Shown here piece by piece: positions 1 to 13,559 of a DNA stretch of 64,000 bases. Made by a program: the position numbers and the translations under genes. Below the pieces are notes generated by a model. That model saw nothing but the letters and a program-made list of their open reading frames with translations, ran no database searches and had not been told where the DNA came from. How positions within the stretch are numbered: the first letter of the stretch is position 1; every line of letters starts with the position of its first letter. Source of the DNA: Trematomus loennbergii (taxonomy: Eukaryota > Chordata > Actinopteri > Perciformes > Nototheniidae); NCBI GenBank assembly GCA_012861695.1, contig JAAOOA010000027.1, positions 15,276,643 to 15,340,642 of the forward strand. Reading direction: 5' to 3'.

Positions 1-810
<810 letters not shown>

Positions 811-846
811 GAAGGCTCTACACAAGCACCATCGACTAAGTGTCAT

Positions 847-903
847 CATAACACTGACAATTAATCTAAACTCAACATAACACTGACAATTAATCTAAAC
901 TCA
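847..903. repeat. Two-copy 28-bp tandem duplication
   Basis: A 28-bp unit beginning CATAACACTGACAATTAATC occurs at 847-874 and again, identically, at 876-903, separated by one base. It lies just after the pcyt2 stop codon, probably in the 3' UTR. It looks like a recent local slippage duplication. Confidence 0.9.
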
Positions 904-1035
904 TGTACAATGAAATCAGCTCTTATATGTGTTATGACACCGTCAGCACAACAATCCTGGCTGATAACAGCAGTCCTTAGGGCAGCCTGTTTATAGCCAG
1001 GAGGATATAGTCTGCTGTGTGATCATCAGGTATAC

Positions 1036-1037
<2 letters not shown>

Positions 1038-1119
<82 letters not shown>

Positions 1120-1120
1120 G

Positions 1121-1189
<69 letters not shown>
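1038..1189. repeat. (TG)n microsatellite
   Basis: About 150 bp of nearly uninterrupted TG/GT dinucleotide, with single-base interruptions near 1118 (TGTTGTG) and 1143 (TGTGGTG). Long open frames of Cys-Val or His-Thr across it are artefacts of the repeat. The length is likely polymorphic. Confidence 0.98.
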
Positions 1190-1190
<1 letters not shown>

Positions 1191-2670
1191 TATATTCGGC
1201 ATATGCAAATACATGTTCATGTCAGTCACATATACAAACTATGAGGTTATGGACTGTAAAGGTTGGAGCAAGAAAGACAAAACGGTGTCTCTAAATGTCC
1301 TTTTTTTGCCTTCAGAAATACGAGGGGATTTGGACATATGAAGGGCAAGTGTGTGGACTTGAGATGTGGGCAGGCATTAAACTGTAACAAGGAAGTGATT
1401 TGATTAATCAATACCAGTTGCTGCTTTCTACCCAGCAATGGGTGTAGACCCACATCTGATCTATTTACTTATAAATTGTATGTACTGTATATTATAGAGT
1501 GATTACTGGCTCTCTGGATGATGCTAAAAACACTAGAGAATTGCTTCACTGAATCTAACTTGGGTTGTTTGACTGTGAGAAGCTGTTGAAACTCTTCCGG
1601 GACCTCATGTACATATCAGACCTTTCTCCAGACTGCACTGAATGCTCAGAAAGTCATCAGAACTGTTTTACATCAGAAAAGTTTAACTCAAAAAGCACAT
1701 TGTCCAGACTTGCACGCCTGGCCTTTTGAGTGGAATTGTAATGTTTTCTTTAAACACTCCTTATCCTAATATATAGAACACCACAGAGTTTTAACAGACT
1801 GCTTTTAATCATTAATTCGTTTTCTTAGTATAACTAGAGAACAATGACAGATGCTCAGTGATGTTAACTTTATCATAAAATAGACATATTACTGTCATTG
1901 AGCCCTGAACAAACATCTGTCTCTATATCAAATGGGATTAAATACTATATTTTTTGTAAATGTATATTTTACTCACACCCTCTCCATTAACTACTGTATA
2001 GATGGTTTCATATTGTTAAAAAATAATATGTATGTATGTCAAGTTGGAATGTATTCAGTGTAGAGTATAATGTATTGTGCTATTGAGATCTCCCAGTTGA
2101 TTAGGAACTGATTGGACTACAGTATACTACTGCTGGTAATAACAACACTTTAATCTGAAAGGCTATGTGTCATCCCTTTTTCCCTAAAACAGAAAATGTC
2201 TTGCTAGGAACACTTCAATGTTTTTAATTTTTTTTAACGTTAAAATGCATGGTTTTTGGACACAAAAAGGACATTTGATCAGGACGTTTTTTTCTGCGTT
2301 TTGCATCATATGAGTCATACAGGTTGGTAAATGTCAGGCCATTAAGAGGAGTTTTCTTCAGTAGCAGCTTGGTACACCGAAAAGATCTGAAAGCTTTTTC
2401 CAAGAATATAAAAGTGCCTCTGCATTATGATCAATGTGAATGTCTGTTTAATCAGAACCATATCTCTTGCTGGCCTCTGCTGTTTATATAACAAGCATGC
2501 TGCAATGCTTTTAGTGACATTTAGAGAGATATTACCGCAAGCAATGTACTGTATGAGGCCAACCCAGTCTCACGGCATTTCGTGTTATAGTCACGAAATA
2601 AATGTAATCTATTGATTCCTGTTCACCGACACGATTTCCCCATTTTGTTCATGTCACACATAACGAAAAG

Positions 2671-2703
2671 CAATGTATTTCTATTGGCAATAGAAATACA
2701 TTG
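2671..2703. repeat. Perfect 15-bp hairpin, possible MITE part
   Basis: CAATGTATTTCTATT at 2671-2685 is followed by a GGC loop and its exact reverse complement at 2689-2703. It sits inside a block (about 2545-2720) containing CAGTCTCACGGCATTTCGTG and ACGAAATAAA, which resembles sequence repeated in teleost genomes, so it may be an internal or end piece of a small DNA transposon. The hairpin is seen directly; the element identity is inference. Confidence 0.6.
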
Positions 2704-3578
2704 TTTTTAAAATCGTTGAGGCAGTGGTGGAAGTAGGCTATATTGTTTTTTTGTTTAACTCAAGTAAAAGAGGCAACGGCAAATAAATAATACTCTATGA
2801 AAAGTACAAGGCATCCATGCATGTGCCCAGTAAGTTTTCTAGTATATTTAGACGTCTGCGCACTAACGTGAAATTATGCTCTTATTTTGAAGGACAGGTG
2901 TTCTTCCTCTTAAGAGTAGCTCTGATTTTAAAAGACAGGCTGTGCACATTTGCCTCTAATTAAGCTAATTAGCCCTTCCGTGTCTTGCTAGCTCTGTTGG
3001 CAGTTCAGGCTGTGACTCAAACGACACCGTCATGTTTTGTTGTCTAAATATACTGCCAGTCCCACTGCAGGTAGAGATTTAATCAAATTGTACAACTAAT
3101 TTCTAAATGGAATGCTTTCCGATACAACTAGCCATGGTTATAAGTAATCCTCTTTAAACGTTTTGGTTTCCTAACAGTGTAAATTGTCTTCCAATCTAAA
3201 TTGACCTATGGAGTAAAACTTCAGGTAGCAGTTAAAGTATAACTTTTTCTCAAATGTAAGTTTGGCTTCTGCTCCACATTTATTGAATTTCCTGAGTCTT
3301 TTACATGTAATTTTACATCACAAAATGTAGTAGAAATAAACGAACTAGCCTACCATTTAAAGGAGGCTAGTTAGCTTCTTTTGAGCTAGTCAAACTTGCT
3401 TGCTGTAGTCCAACTAGTTTATAGATTACATTTATGATGTATATGAGTGCCAGAAAATATTTTCTTGATACTTCTTTTTGAGGAATGTCATTTACAAATG
3501 TGTTAAGTTAGTTTCGTATTTTATTTAAAAGTATTCCCAAGGAATACATGTCCAAATTAAAATCTTCCTCAGGTCTGC

Positions 3579-6500
3579 ATGGGATTGTGCCCGGATATCA
3601 CAGAAGAGGGCAAAAAGGCTAAACTCCGGAGCTCTAAAATAGAGCAAGACATTTTTGAGCATGCAAGGACTGAGATGAATGTGGTGAAAATCCTCATGCT
3701 TGGTAAGTTAAAAGCATTTAAACACTACTGCAATGCATCAGGTTTCCCTCAAGTAGGCCTATTGGCCTTTTTAAGTCAAATCCTTTATCTGGTTTGTGTG
3801 TTAGGAGCTGCAGAGAGCGGAAAAAGCACCCTCATCAAACAGATTAAGATTATCCACAGTCATGGCTTCTCCAAACAGGAGCTCATGAGTTTAAAGGTAC
3901 TGGAGAGCTCTAAATCAAAAGAAAATTATCATTAATTTGAACACCCTGAAATAGTATCATCTGAATCTCAAACAATTTGAAGCGCATGAATTACGTGGAA
4001 AAAGTTTGATTGTCATTCCCTTCACAGGCCGCGGTACTAGACAATTTGCTGACCTCCATGAAGTTTGTTCTTCGAGGAATGGGGATGCTGAGGATTAACC
4101 TTGCTAACAAGAAAAACAAGGTAAGGAATAAAGACACCGTTTTAGATTAAAGTTCTGCAAAGTCTGTTTGCAGTGCCTCTTTGTCACACTAGATGTCAGT
4201 CTTCATCTGTATAGGCTACTACACTTGTCAGTAGAGATGATTGATAGAGATTGTACTAGTCATTATAACTTCTGATATTGAACATTGAACACCTCTCCTT
4301 TGGAATAGTCTTCCATTTCAGATCTGCAAAGCTATTTCCGTTGACTCCTTTAAAAGCAAACTCAAAACCCATCTCTTCGCATCTGTCTTCCTTTTAAACT
4401 AATTTCCATCACCTAGTTTCGGCTCATCATTACCATCACTTCAGTCGCATGCTTTTATCACATGGTAATACTTATGTTGATGTATAATTTTTATGCTATG
4501 ACTTTTGTATTTTGTTTTTGTTTGCTTTGTACATCGCTTTGAGGCATTTCTTGTGATTTGGGGCTATAATAAATGTTGATTTGAAAGGCACAACATATTG
4601 GTCCAGTTTTACCTTCAGGCATTACATTACTTTTACATTTGGGGGAGAAAAAATGACATTGACTTCAAATGTAAATGTTAATCAGGTCATCATCTAATTA
4701 CCTTTTGTCCCATTTACTACAGATGCATGCTCGCTCCATCTTGTCCTGCAGTCAGTGTTTGGGAGACGACGACGAGTTGCTTCCTTTCGTGGCTCATGCC
4801 ATATGTGCACTTTGGGCCGATCAAGGGGTGCGGGCAGCTGCAGCCAGAGGTTACGAGTTTGAGCTGAATGACTCTGCACTGTAGTGAGTAGAATGACCTT
4901 ACTGTAAGTGACCAATTATGACAGACAGGGGAAATGTCAAGGGAAATTGCACAGTAAGAAGTGTCTCGTCACCCCTGATCAATACAGAGCAACAGTAAAG
5001 CAGGTGCTGAAAAAACCTTGTCTTCAGGAAATGATTCATGTGACATTTGTGGATCGGGATGCCTAATTGGGAGCAAATTAAAAAGCAATGTTTGCAGATA
5101 TCCAGATAGATAGGGAATTAGGGTGGAGAAGATGAAACAGACTTCATTAAGGAGTCTTGTTTAATGAGAAAAGGAGACAAACTGCATCATAGGTGTGAAG
5201 CTGTTGGGTAAGGGGGAAATGCTATAGAGGTTTTGTTGAAGTAGCATTAGCTTCTAATTCAAATCTTTTGATATAACTATTTTACAACATTACATCTCGC
5301 TGTGTGTTCTTTATACACCATTTAACAATAATAAACAATCAAAATATTAATGTCCTGTTGCAGAGCAATAAATCCATAAACTACATTTATATATTTTTCA
5401 GTTTTGCTGTTGCAGTGTAAGTGAGTAACATCAGCTGACAGGAAGTATACATGGACCAAAGCTGTTTCTAGAAAATCAGTGTAGTTAACAAGGTATTTAC
5501 TAAGAAAGTTTTCCTAAAATTAGATTTTAGAAAACGGCGATAAATCAACCTTGCTTGCAATATAATTGAATAGTATCATTATACGAATTGCCAGATTCTC
5601 ACCAATATACATCCTAGCAGAACTTTTTTTATTTATAACCTGTGTCCTTCAGTATAGTTGTGCCCTACAATTTGTTTATCAAAAAAGAGACGGCCGGCGA
5701 GTGTCATGAAATCCAAACCTTCCCACTCTGCATAGATCCTTCTGTTGAGTGTGTGTTGTGTCATCAGCTGAAGTGTGGATCATTAACTGAAGTGTGGACA
5801 CATTTAGCTAAATGGCATTTTAAATTATTTATTAAAAGATACTCCAGCTAACCAGACTGACAGAAATGATGTGACGGATACATAACCGGAACTCGATTAG
5901 TTTTGCTGCTGGAGGATGATATGAATCTCCGCTGGCTGTCTTGCGGTGTTCTCACTCTGCTGGACCCCACACTGATTTCCCACTCCAGAAATATTGGATT
6001 ATATGTATCGTGACACACTTAATATCCCCAGGACCTGAGGGCACGTCAACGTGTAAAAAATCTTCTTGGACATTAGCTTTGGCATGAATGTTGCTGGAAG
6101 GAAATTTGAAGTTACAGGGAACTAACGATAGATATAATCTGTGTTTTAAACCTTTTAATTTATAAGGTTTCATGAATGTGAAGGGTTCATTCAACAAATG
6201 ACCCTACTGGACACGTCTCACTTTGTAATACCTGACATTCTTACTTATCTGTAATTGGTGGTATTAAATCAATGTTAAAAGGTTTATCTATACAACAAGG
6301 GTCTAGCATAACAAACCTTCCTGCTGCTAGATCTTCACATCTCGTGGACAGAAGGTCAGGTTACAGCACATATTAGTGCTCTGACTAAAGAGTTTTTATA
6401 GATCATATTTGTGCTCCATAACTAGCATTTCACTCTCATAGCATTGTCAAACCCATGATGCACAGCTGGAAAACAAAAAATAAGGATACACATATTATAC

Positions 6501-9500
6501 CTTTTTTTATTTTCATCCACATATTGTTTGCCTTTCAAAAACACAATGCATGTCGGTTTCATTTAAGTACATCACTTGAGGGAATAAATCCGATTTCAAG
6601 CCGCTCCCTCTGGAATCACACAATACTTTTTCCCCCTTAACACCTTTAAGCAGACTTTGTGTAAAATGAGTGCACTTCGCTTTAACTTCCTTACTATGTA
6701 CATTTATCTGACAAAAGCAACAACTGGATGTGCATCTCCTAACAATTGACTTTTGATCTTCACTAGTTGATGCAGTTTCTTTCGTTTTCTTCCCTCCCCA
6801 GTTTCTTCGAGAACCTGAGTCGAATAATTTCTCCCAAATATGTTCCTATGGAGACGGATGTTCTGAGAGTGAGAGTGAGGACCTGTGGAATCATCGAGAC
6901 GCAGTTTCAGCTTCATGACGTGATCTACCGGTAAGGCTTTCTACACTGGCAGGCAAAGTCAGCAGCGGTTGCAGCTTCTTAGCTTTATGAGAGGGTTATG
7001 TTTTTGGAAAGTAAAAACCCAAACCAGAGAGGAGGTGTTCTAATTTATACGCCTGTATCTCACAATATTGTAACTGAACAAAAAAAGTACATTTGACTAA
7101 ATGTTGGCAGTGTTGGTTTTCCTACAAGCACATTTCACACCTCTTTAATGGAATTTGAACTGAAACTGGTGACAATTCGATATGGAAATATCCACCAATA
7201 AATAACTTTTCGGAAGTCAGTGACACATTGGTTTTCCAACCAACGGTTTAACAAAGAAAACCCAAACTCTGGTTTATTGAGGACTTTAGTGTTCTTTTCC
7301 ATCAGAGTTCCTTCACTGTTCATGGAGTTGGTGTACGCTCTTTACCATTTCTGCTGTCAAAGCTAGCTGCTTGTTGAGCTCTCTTCAGCCTCGGCACCAA
7401 CTTTTGAAGGGTCGCTGATAAAGCTGAACTCTCCTGAGCTGAGGGAGGCAGCTGCCTGAGACTCAGACATGAAATATTAATGTCTTCACTGTGCCTGGTT
7501 ATTCCAGGAATAATAACACACATGTGAAGGAAGTGTAGACATAAAGCATACAACAAGTCACCCTCCTTTCCCCTTGGACCTTTTTGTTTTCAGAGTAAGC
7601 AACCAATCAGGATTCTCCCTGCACCATGTGCTGTGAAGGCATTCAGTGTGCTCGTTATAATAAATCTAATCCATACAGTCAATGACTTGATATATTTGCA
7701 CTTTTTCGTGGTTAGAACTGCATCACAATGCTTCACTTAAGAGATGTTAAAGAATTGAGGGACTGCGGATGGAAACTAGCTCAAAGCTAAATCTGGCACT
7801 GTTACGTTTAACACATTTTAATGTTTTAAGTGTTCATTACTGTGCATTGTCCCTGCCAAATAAATGATGAAATAAAAATAATTGGACAATTTTATAACAC
7901 TTTCTTTTTAGATCATGTGTCATCAAGAAGTATTTTTGAAATAAAACAAAAGTACATCTCATCAAATGATGTTCTAGATCTCACTGTTTTAATGATAAAG
8001 TGACACTCTGTGGAGCCACTGTGTGCTTGAGTGATGAAGAGTGAAGATATTGTGTTCTTGAAAATGAGCATAGCACAATAATGGGACACGTCTTACTGGA
8101 TGCCTTAGGTGGTTTCCACTTTATGGCTAAATTCAATAGTGATATTTTCCCACGTATTCCGACCTGTATACGTTTCAAAGACTGTTTTGCTTTCATAGAA
8201 AAAGCCTTATTTTGTACAGCATGGACCTTTTTTCTTCTTTTTTAACGCAGAAACTACTGCCGTCAAACGCCGTAGTTGAGGCTTTTTAACCCTGACTCTC
8301 GCCCCGGAGTAAACGCTTCATTGCCTCTGACATGAGTACTGCAATCATGCACCTGGAGACTGTCTGGCCCAAATGGGAACTCATTACCTGTGTCAGCGAG
8401 ACCCTCCACTTCACTTTGTGCAAGATCACTTTTTGAAATGGATTGCCCCAATATTTGAAATGGGTTTGGATTATCATTATAATCTTGTATCGAGTCATTT
8501 GTTCAACATTTGTCATGTTGCCTATGATTAAACGTTTTATTTTTCCATTAACTCTTATCTAAGATCTTGCAAAATCGGAAACATCTCTTAAATCTCTTCT
8601 CAAAACTTGTCTTTAAAAATGTTTTCTTACGAATGTGCTTTATTTCCAACATGTCTTGTTATTACTTACTTACTACATTTTTATATTGCTTTTTAGGGAT
8701 TTTATTTACATATGAACTTGTGTTTTGTTGTATGATTTTAAGTTATTGTAGGCCTGACATTTTTTTTTTTTTTTAAAGTGCTGTATAAATAAAGTTTTTT
8801 ATTATGTAGTTCATTTATTATTGTTCCTTAATTATAATGTGCTAATTTGACCAGTCTCTTGGAAATGGTCATGCACAAAGAATCAAACTTTGTCTATGTT
8901 CTTGCACATGTTGTCTGTGACCATAAGGAACTCATTGTATGATAACGCACGGATGGATTGTGTTTGCTTATTGCAGGTTGTATGACGTCGGGGGTCAGCG
9001 CAGTGAGAGGAGGAAGTGGCTCAGCTGCTTTGACTGTATTCAGGTTGTGCTGTTTGTCGTGGCCCTCAGCAGCTATGATATGACGCAGACAGAGGACCCT
9101 TCAGAGGTATGTTAGGAAAAACACTAATCCCATAAAACAAATGTTTTTTTCTTTTCTTCACTGAATACAAATCGAATTGGGTGCAAACTACATCAATTGT
9201 ATCTGTCTTTCCCTTCCATATTTTTTATTTCATTAGAATCGACTGCAGGAGAGTCTTGAACTTTTTACATCCATCTGCACCAACATCGTCTTTGGCAGCA
9301 CCTCACTGGTAAGTTTATTTGCACATATTTCCGATGGCTTTCTGAAAGGGCAGTATGCTAAAAATAAAATAAGGCCTCACTTAAGAGCTTTATGTTTATT
9401 GCCTCTGCCTGTGTGTTATGCTCTTACAGTCTGCCATGTCTGTTTTTTAAAGCTCATCTAAATCTCTGGAGGTGACTGAAGCACTGAGTGGAGCTTTGAG

Positions 9501-11370
9501 TAATCCTTCATGCCAAACAGACTGGACACAAACTGGCTAGGATTGGCATGCATAATTGGCAAACATTTAATTGGGATGTAGGGCATGTGGTTTCTGTTTA
9601 GTAAGTTGGCTGTGAGCACTGTTTAACACTGTCATTTAGTTTGTTTACCTGTTAATGAGTTTTTGGGGCTATTTAGCATGAATGACTTGTTGCTCAGCAG
9701 CATTTATATATGCACTTGATTGACTCGAGGCATTTAGGGGGGAGGGTTATCGTACAGCCCTGTTTAGGACTTCAAAGTTGTGTTTTCATACACTACAGTA
9801 ATGCAGAATCTAGTTTTTAGTGACAGTCTTGTGTTTCCGTGGACTGCTCCATGGACTAGTCTGTTCACCTGCAGTGTATTAGTGTGTTCTGCCTCTGAGT
9901 GTGTGTGTGTGGTTTTAGCTGACGCCTCGCTGAACAGCAGGGTACTTTCTATGTATGTTATGGACGCATGTACTGTATGTACCATGTCCCTTGTGAGTGG
10001 AGAGATTCACAATGTCCTCATTATACAGGATGTATCCTGACATTTCGGTTTGTATACAGCACTACGGGAATTCTATTTTATTTATGAGGATGATGCTTTC
10101 ATTTCTTATTTTCAAACTAATGTTATGCTTGTGAAACAGCTTTTCAGAATTGTACCGATGTTATACTGTTGAATGATGGAAAACAATCCTCCTGACAGTA
10201 CTAGGCCCTTTACAGAGTTTGTGTACGCTGTTAATTTAAACTTTACACTTTTGGTGTATATCTCTCTCTTCTCTCTCCTACAGATTCTGTTCATGAACAA
10301 AACTGACCTTTTCCGGGACAAGATCCTACGCTCCGGAAGACACTTGAGATGTTACCTTTCTAGTTACAAAGGTATGTTGGAGAGGATGGCTTTTTTCAAG
10401 TTTGAATGACGTGAGAGCTCAACTCTTACTACTCTGGTGGGCACATTGGACATATTTTCTTGTATGTGTGTCTCTTTATTTTTTTGCTGGATGTGTCGAA
10501 GCATCCCCTCTGTCCGTGGGGTAATCAGAATTCCTCCTGGCCAGAGGCTTCACACAGTCCTCTTTTTGTTTGTATATAATTTATTCTTCCCTATCATGGT
10601 CATACATATTTTCGACTCAGTCGCAGCAACTCACAGGTGAACTTTGCATCATGTTTTACTTGGGAATTTGGGAATTGAGGAACACTTTTGTACAGAATAT
10701 CACTGTTAGCCATGTTCTTGTTTTATCAATATGCATTTTTGGCTACTGCTTGATGGACACCCCCCCCCCCTTCCTCTTTATTATGTATTTATATTAATTT
10801 TTTGTCTTTGTATTGTTTTAGTATTATTATTTTGATTTTATTATTATTGCTATTATTATCTTAGTCGGTACACTACTCCCTTATATTTTGGCTATGGTCT
10901 GTTTGAGTTATGAAGGTGGCTTAAATACTGTATGCCTTCAAGTGAAAATTAACCATGTATGGCTTGTCAATTGATGCACAATAGTAGAGACTAAATGATT
11001 ACTAGTAACTTTGAACTGTGGTCTTTGTCAATGTACCAAATGTCTTTTATGTGTCTTCAATAAAAATATATTTAAAAAAATATATATTTATTAATGAATC
11101 GGTGGAGTTTGAACTCTTCACTTTACCGAACACTGTTGGTCTCAAGATCTGTCATTTGTTTTCCTTGATCCTCCTCCAGGAGCAGATGGTGACGTGGATG
11201 CTGCAGCCCACCACATCACCGCCATGTTCTCCTCGTGTAACAGCAGTCCTGACAAACCCGTGTACCACCACTACACCACTGCCACAGACACCTCCAACGT
11301 GCAGGTGGTCTTCCACATGGTCATAGATCAGGTCATGAAGGCCAATCTAGCTGATGTCCAGATGCTATAA
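3579..11370 (+). CDS. gnav1: Heterotrimeric G-protein alpha subunit, Gv class
   Basis: Nine exons: 3579-3702, 3805-3896, 4028-4120, 4723-4883, 6802-6930, 8977-9106, 9237-9308, 10284-10371 and 11180-11370 (TAA 11368-11370). They sum to 1,080 nt, giving 359 residues, normal for a G-alpha. MGLC at the start gives Gly2 for N-myristoylation and Cys4 for palmitoylation. All GTPase boxes are intact: P-loop GAAESGKST (42-50), switch I with Arg181 and Thr184, DVGGQ with catalytic Gln207, NKTD (272-275) and the TAT box (330-332). The tail ends NLADVQML, with no Cys at position -4, so pertussis toxin should not modify it. Strings such as [20 protein letters not shown] and [17 protein letters not shown] fit the Gv class better than Gi, Gs, Gq or G12, as I recall that family. 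The symbol is inferred from that match. The receptor partner is unknown. Confidence 0.85.
4310..4590 (+). repeat. L2-like LINE 3' end fragment
   Basis: Lies in gnav1 intron 3. The sequence TCCTTTAAAAGCAAACTC followed by AAAACCCATCTCTTC, and then TACATCGCTTTGAGGCATTT with GGGCTATAATAAATG, has the form of the 3' end of fish L2-type LINEs: a reverse-transcriptase C-terminal '[11 protein letters not shown]' peptide followed by a short 3' UTR. It is strongly 5' truncated. Assigned from pattern memory only. Confidence 0.5.
8560..8815 (+). repeat. Second LINE-tail-like fragment
   Basis: Lies in gnav1 intron 5. AAATCTCTTCTCAAAACTTG and a downstream AAAGTGCTGTATAAATAAAG resemble a diverged L2-type LINE 3' end, and an interrupting poly(T) lies near 8760-8774. 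Weaker than the copy in intron 3. Confidence 0.3.
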
Positions 11371-11544
11371 GTTTCCTGAAGGCTGCTGAGATGCGAATAA
11401 TTTTAAAGTGAATTTTATTTAGTTTTCCTGTGGAAAAATGTTTTTACTTTTTTTTTCTTCAAAATTTTAAAGAATTTATTTAAGAAGCTAATATGTTTAA
11501 TATTATGAGGCTGAACTTTCCCTAGTTCATTTTAAGACATTTTA

Positions 11545-11550
11545 AATAAA
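11545..11550 (+). terminator. Poly(A) signal for gnav1
   Basis: AATAAA lies 175 bp after the gnav1 stop codon, giving a short 3' UTR. The interval to the npb stop codon (12130) otherwise shows only AT-rich sequence. A TTTATT at 11913-11918 (AATAAA on the minus strand) could serve the convergent npb gene. Confidence 0.65.
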
Positions 11551-12129
11551 AATATGTATTGATACGCATGGTCTATTTTTTTTAAAGCCATTTATTTACA
11601 ATATCTCTTCTCCATTCAGCTTTACTTCTCCAGTTAGAATAAAACATCACCATATTTAACACATACATTTATTCACTGACTTGAATGTAAACTATAACTT
11701 TAATCAGAGTTTTCCTGGTTTAAATCTTACACTTATAGTGCTTTTTTAATCCCCCTACATTGAATTCATGACCACAATTATTGTGCTGATTATACAGAAT
11801 GTAAGACATATTCATGTTTGCAACATTTCTTGTAGATGAGAAGGAAAAATATCATTACGTTCTGATTTGTTTTGCATTCAGTAATTTCAACACATGGCTG
11901 CAGTATGATTCATTTATTAATGAAATCTCAGATCAAAAATGTACATTAATACATAACTTTTACAGCTTAATGTTTTAAAGACTTGTATAATAAATAAGTG
12001 AAATGGTACATGGAAATTAGCATGTCTTCAATCTAATGCAAAAAGGCGTCAAACTAAGCTAACTCTAAAAGTGAGAGATGTACAGTTTTATAAAGAAGTA
12101 GTCTTCATCCTCCGGCCCAGATGTCGGCC

Positions 12130-13484
12130 TCAGTCTCCTGCACAGTCTGCGGTGTCCAGAGTGAGGAGGACGTCCGCTTTGCACTTAAAGGATCCCTTGC
12201 TCTCCTGGAAGAGTTCACAGCTCTGCAGGTCAGGTGTGATGTCTTTGATGCAAACAGGCTGTTAGGGGAGACAAATAGAAATTATGCTCTTATCTTTAAA
12301 CAAATGTTACCTTTTAAGTAAAGTACACTTAAATCAGTCAAATAGTGTAATTTTGATTCCCTAACATACTGTATATTCCTGAAGAGAATTATACCAGTAC
12401 GGAATTGATATCGACAACATCACAATACTTATTTTTCTCCTCTTCCTCTCACTGCAGCACAATTGCTTGGTATTTACTACCTCAATGTTTCCATTTCTTT
12501 TTTACTTTATTCTAATTCTCATTTGACATGGAACTTCACTGACCTTTGTTCTATACTAGATTTGACAGTTTCATTTAATACTAACTTTGCAGACTGATTT
12601 AACATTTAAAAAACATTATTTCAACTTATTAAATGTAATTTATTATTCTTTAAAGGATGGTATAAAATAGTCAAAATGATCTCAACCTCTACCAGCAAGA
12701 TGAAATGCGTAATAAATATAACACCTGAAAGTGCCATTGTACTAAATAATGAGCCCTTTATGCTGTTCATTTTATATACAAGACTTTAAATTATAATTAA
12801 GTTGTTGTGAATCTGAATCAACTTCTACCATCTTATCCATCCAGCTTTCTTTACATTTGCTAATAGTGAATAGTTTCAATGGTGCCGAGTCCTGCCTGAA
12901 TTAATGCAGATGTAGAGGATCTTTGGTTTTATAAAGATATATACATTGATACAAATAATGTATAGTTTGATCCTAATATTATTCTACATGCTAGCCTCAC
13001 TGAGTACAATGTTAATAGTTAAGTAATTTCTCTTTTTTTATTGAATTTCTTTAGCATCTGATTCTGTAGCATTTGTAATTTGAATGGAAATTGAATTATT
13101 TAGGTTAAAGCATATGCGATTTTAAATATGTATAGTATTAAAGCCTACACTTTTGCACTCTTCGCCAAGTTACCAGTCGCCATGCGTAATGCGTAAAACT
13201 GCAAGCCATCCCATCCAACCCCACTCACCATCGTCTTCAGGATGAAATTGTTCTGAGTGAGTTCAGGGAACATGCTGTTGGTCGCCAGCTCGTCGCTGTC
13301 TGACGAGTCCGGCTCGGCTCTCCGGGTGTACGGGGATCTGCGGATACCGGACAGCAACCCGGACGCCCTGCCCACCGAGTAGTAGCTCGGGCCGGCCACC
13401 TGCTTGTACCATGCCTGCGTCGGACTGCAAGCCACCAGCGGAGATGATCACGATGGGCAGCACGAGTTTAGCGTGCATTTCCAT
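12130..13484 (-). CDS. npb: Neuropeptide B precursor, with a one-base frame break in the signal peptide
   Basis: Neuropeptide B is a secreted ligand of NPBWR-type G-protein-coupled receptors, acting in feeding and stress circuits. Exon 1 is 13484 down to 13229 and exon 2 is 12258 down to 12130 (stop 12130-12132). The mature peptide begins [15 protein letters not shown] at 13411, runs through [12 protein letters not shown] and ends at a dibasic RR, as in human NPB-29. The C-terminal propeptide keeps [12 protein letters not shown] and ADCAGD. The likely start (ATG 13482-13484) opens a hydrophobic leader [15 protein letters not shown], but its frame does not join the mature peptide frame: near 13436-13445 one base is extra (or two missing), and the mature frame has a TGA just upstream. 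Without the extra base the CDS is 127 residues (human 125). It could be an assembly error or a real null allele. Confidence 0.9.
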
Positions 13485-13552
13485 GTCGAGAACTGAGGCT
13501 TGCTCCTACGCTCCTCCAACTCTCTGGTGGTCCTTGCTGTCACCGCTTCACT

Positions 13553-13559
13553 CTTTATA
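13553..13559 (-). promoter_or_regulatory. TATA box of npb
   Basis: Read on the minus strand this is TATAAAG, about 70 bp upstream of the npb start codon. That would place transcription start near 13525 and give a short 5' UTR. The position and orientation fit npb and no other gene nearby. Confidence 0.7.

Larger units (their letters stand above)
904..3578. other. pcyt2-gnav1 intergenic region
   Basis: The pcyt2 3' UTR presumably continues into this stretch, but I could not choose a poly(A) site. It contains a (TG)n microsatellite and a perfect hairpin, listed separately. No exon with both splice signals and a conserved frame was found before the gnav1 start codon. The gnav1 promoter should lie at the right end, but no clear TATA box marks it. 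Confidence 0.6.

Noticed and set aside
1019..1341. Open frames of repeated Cys-Val or His-Thr
   Set aside because: Artefact of the (TG)n microsatellite; no start context, splice sites or homology.
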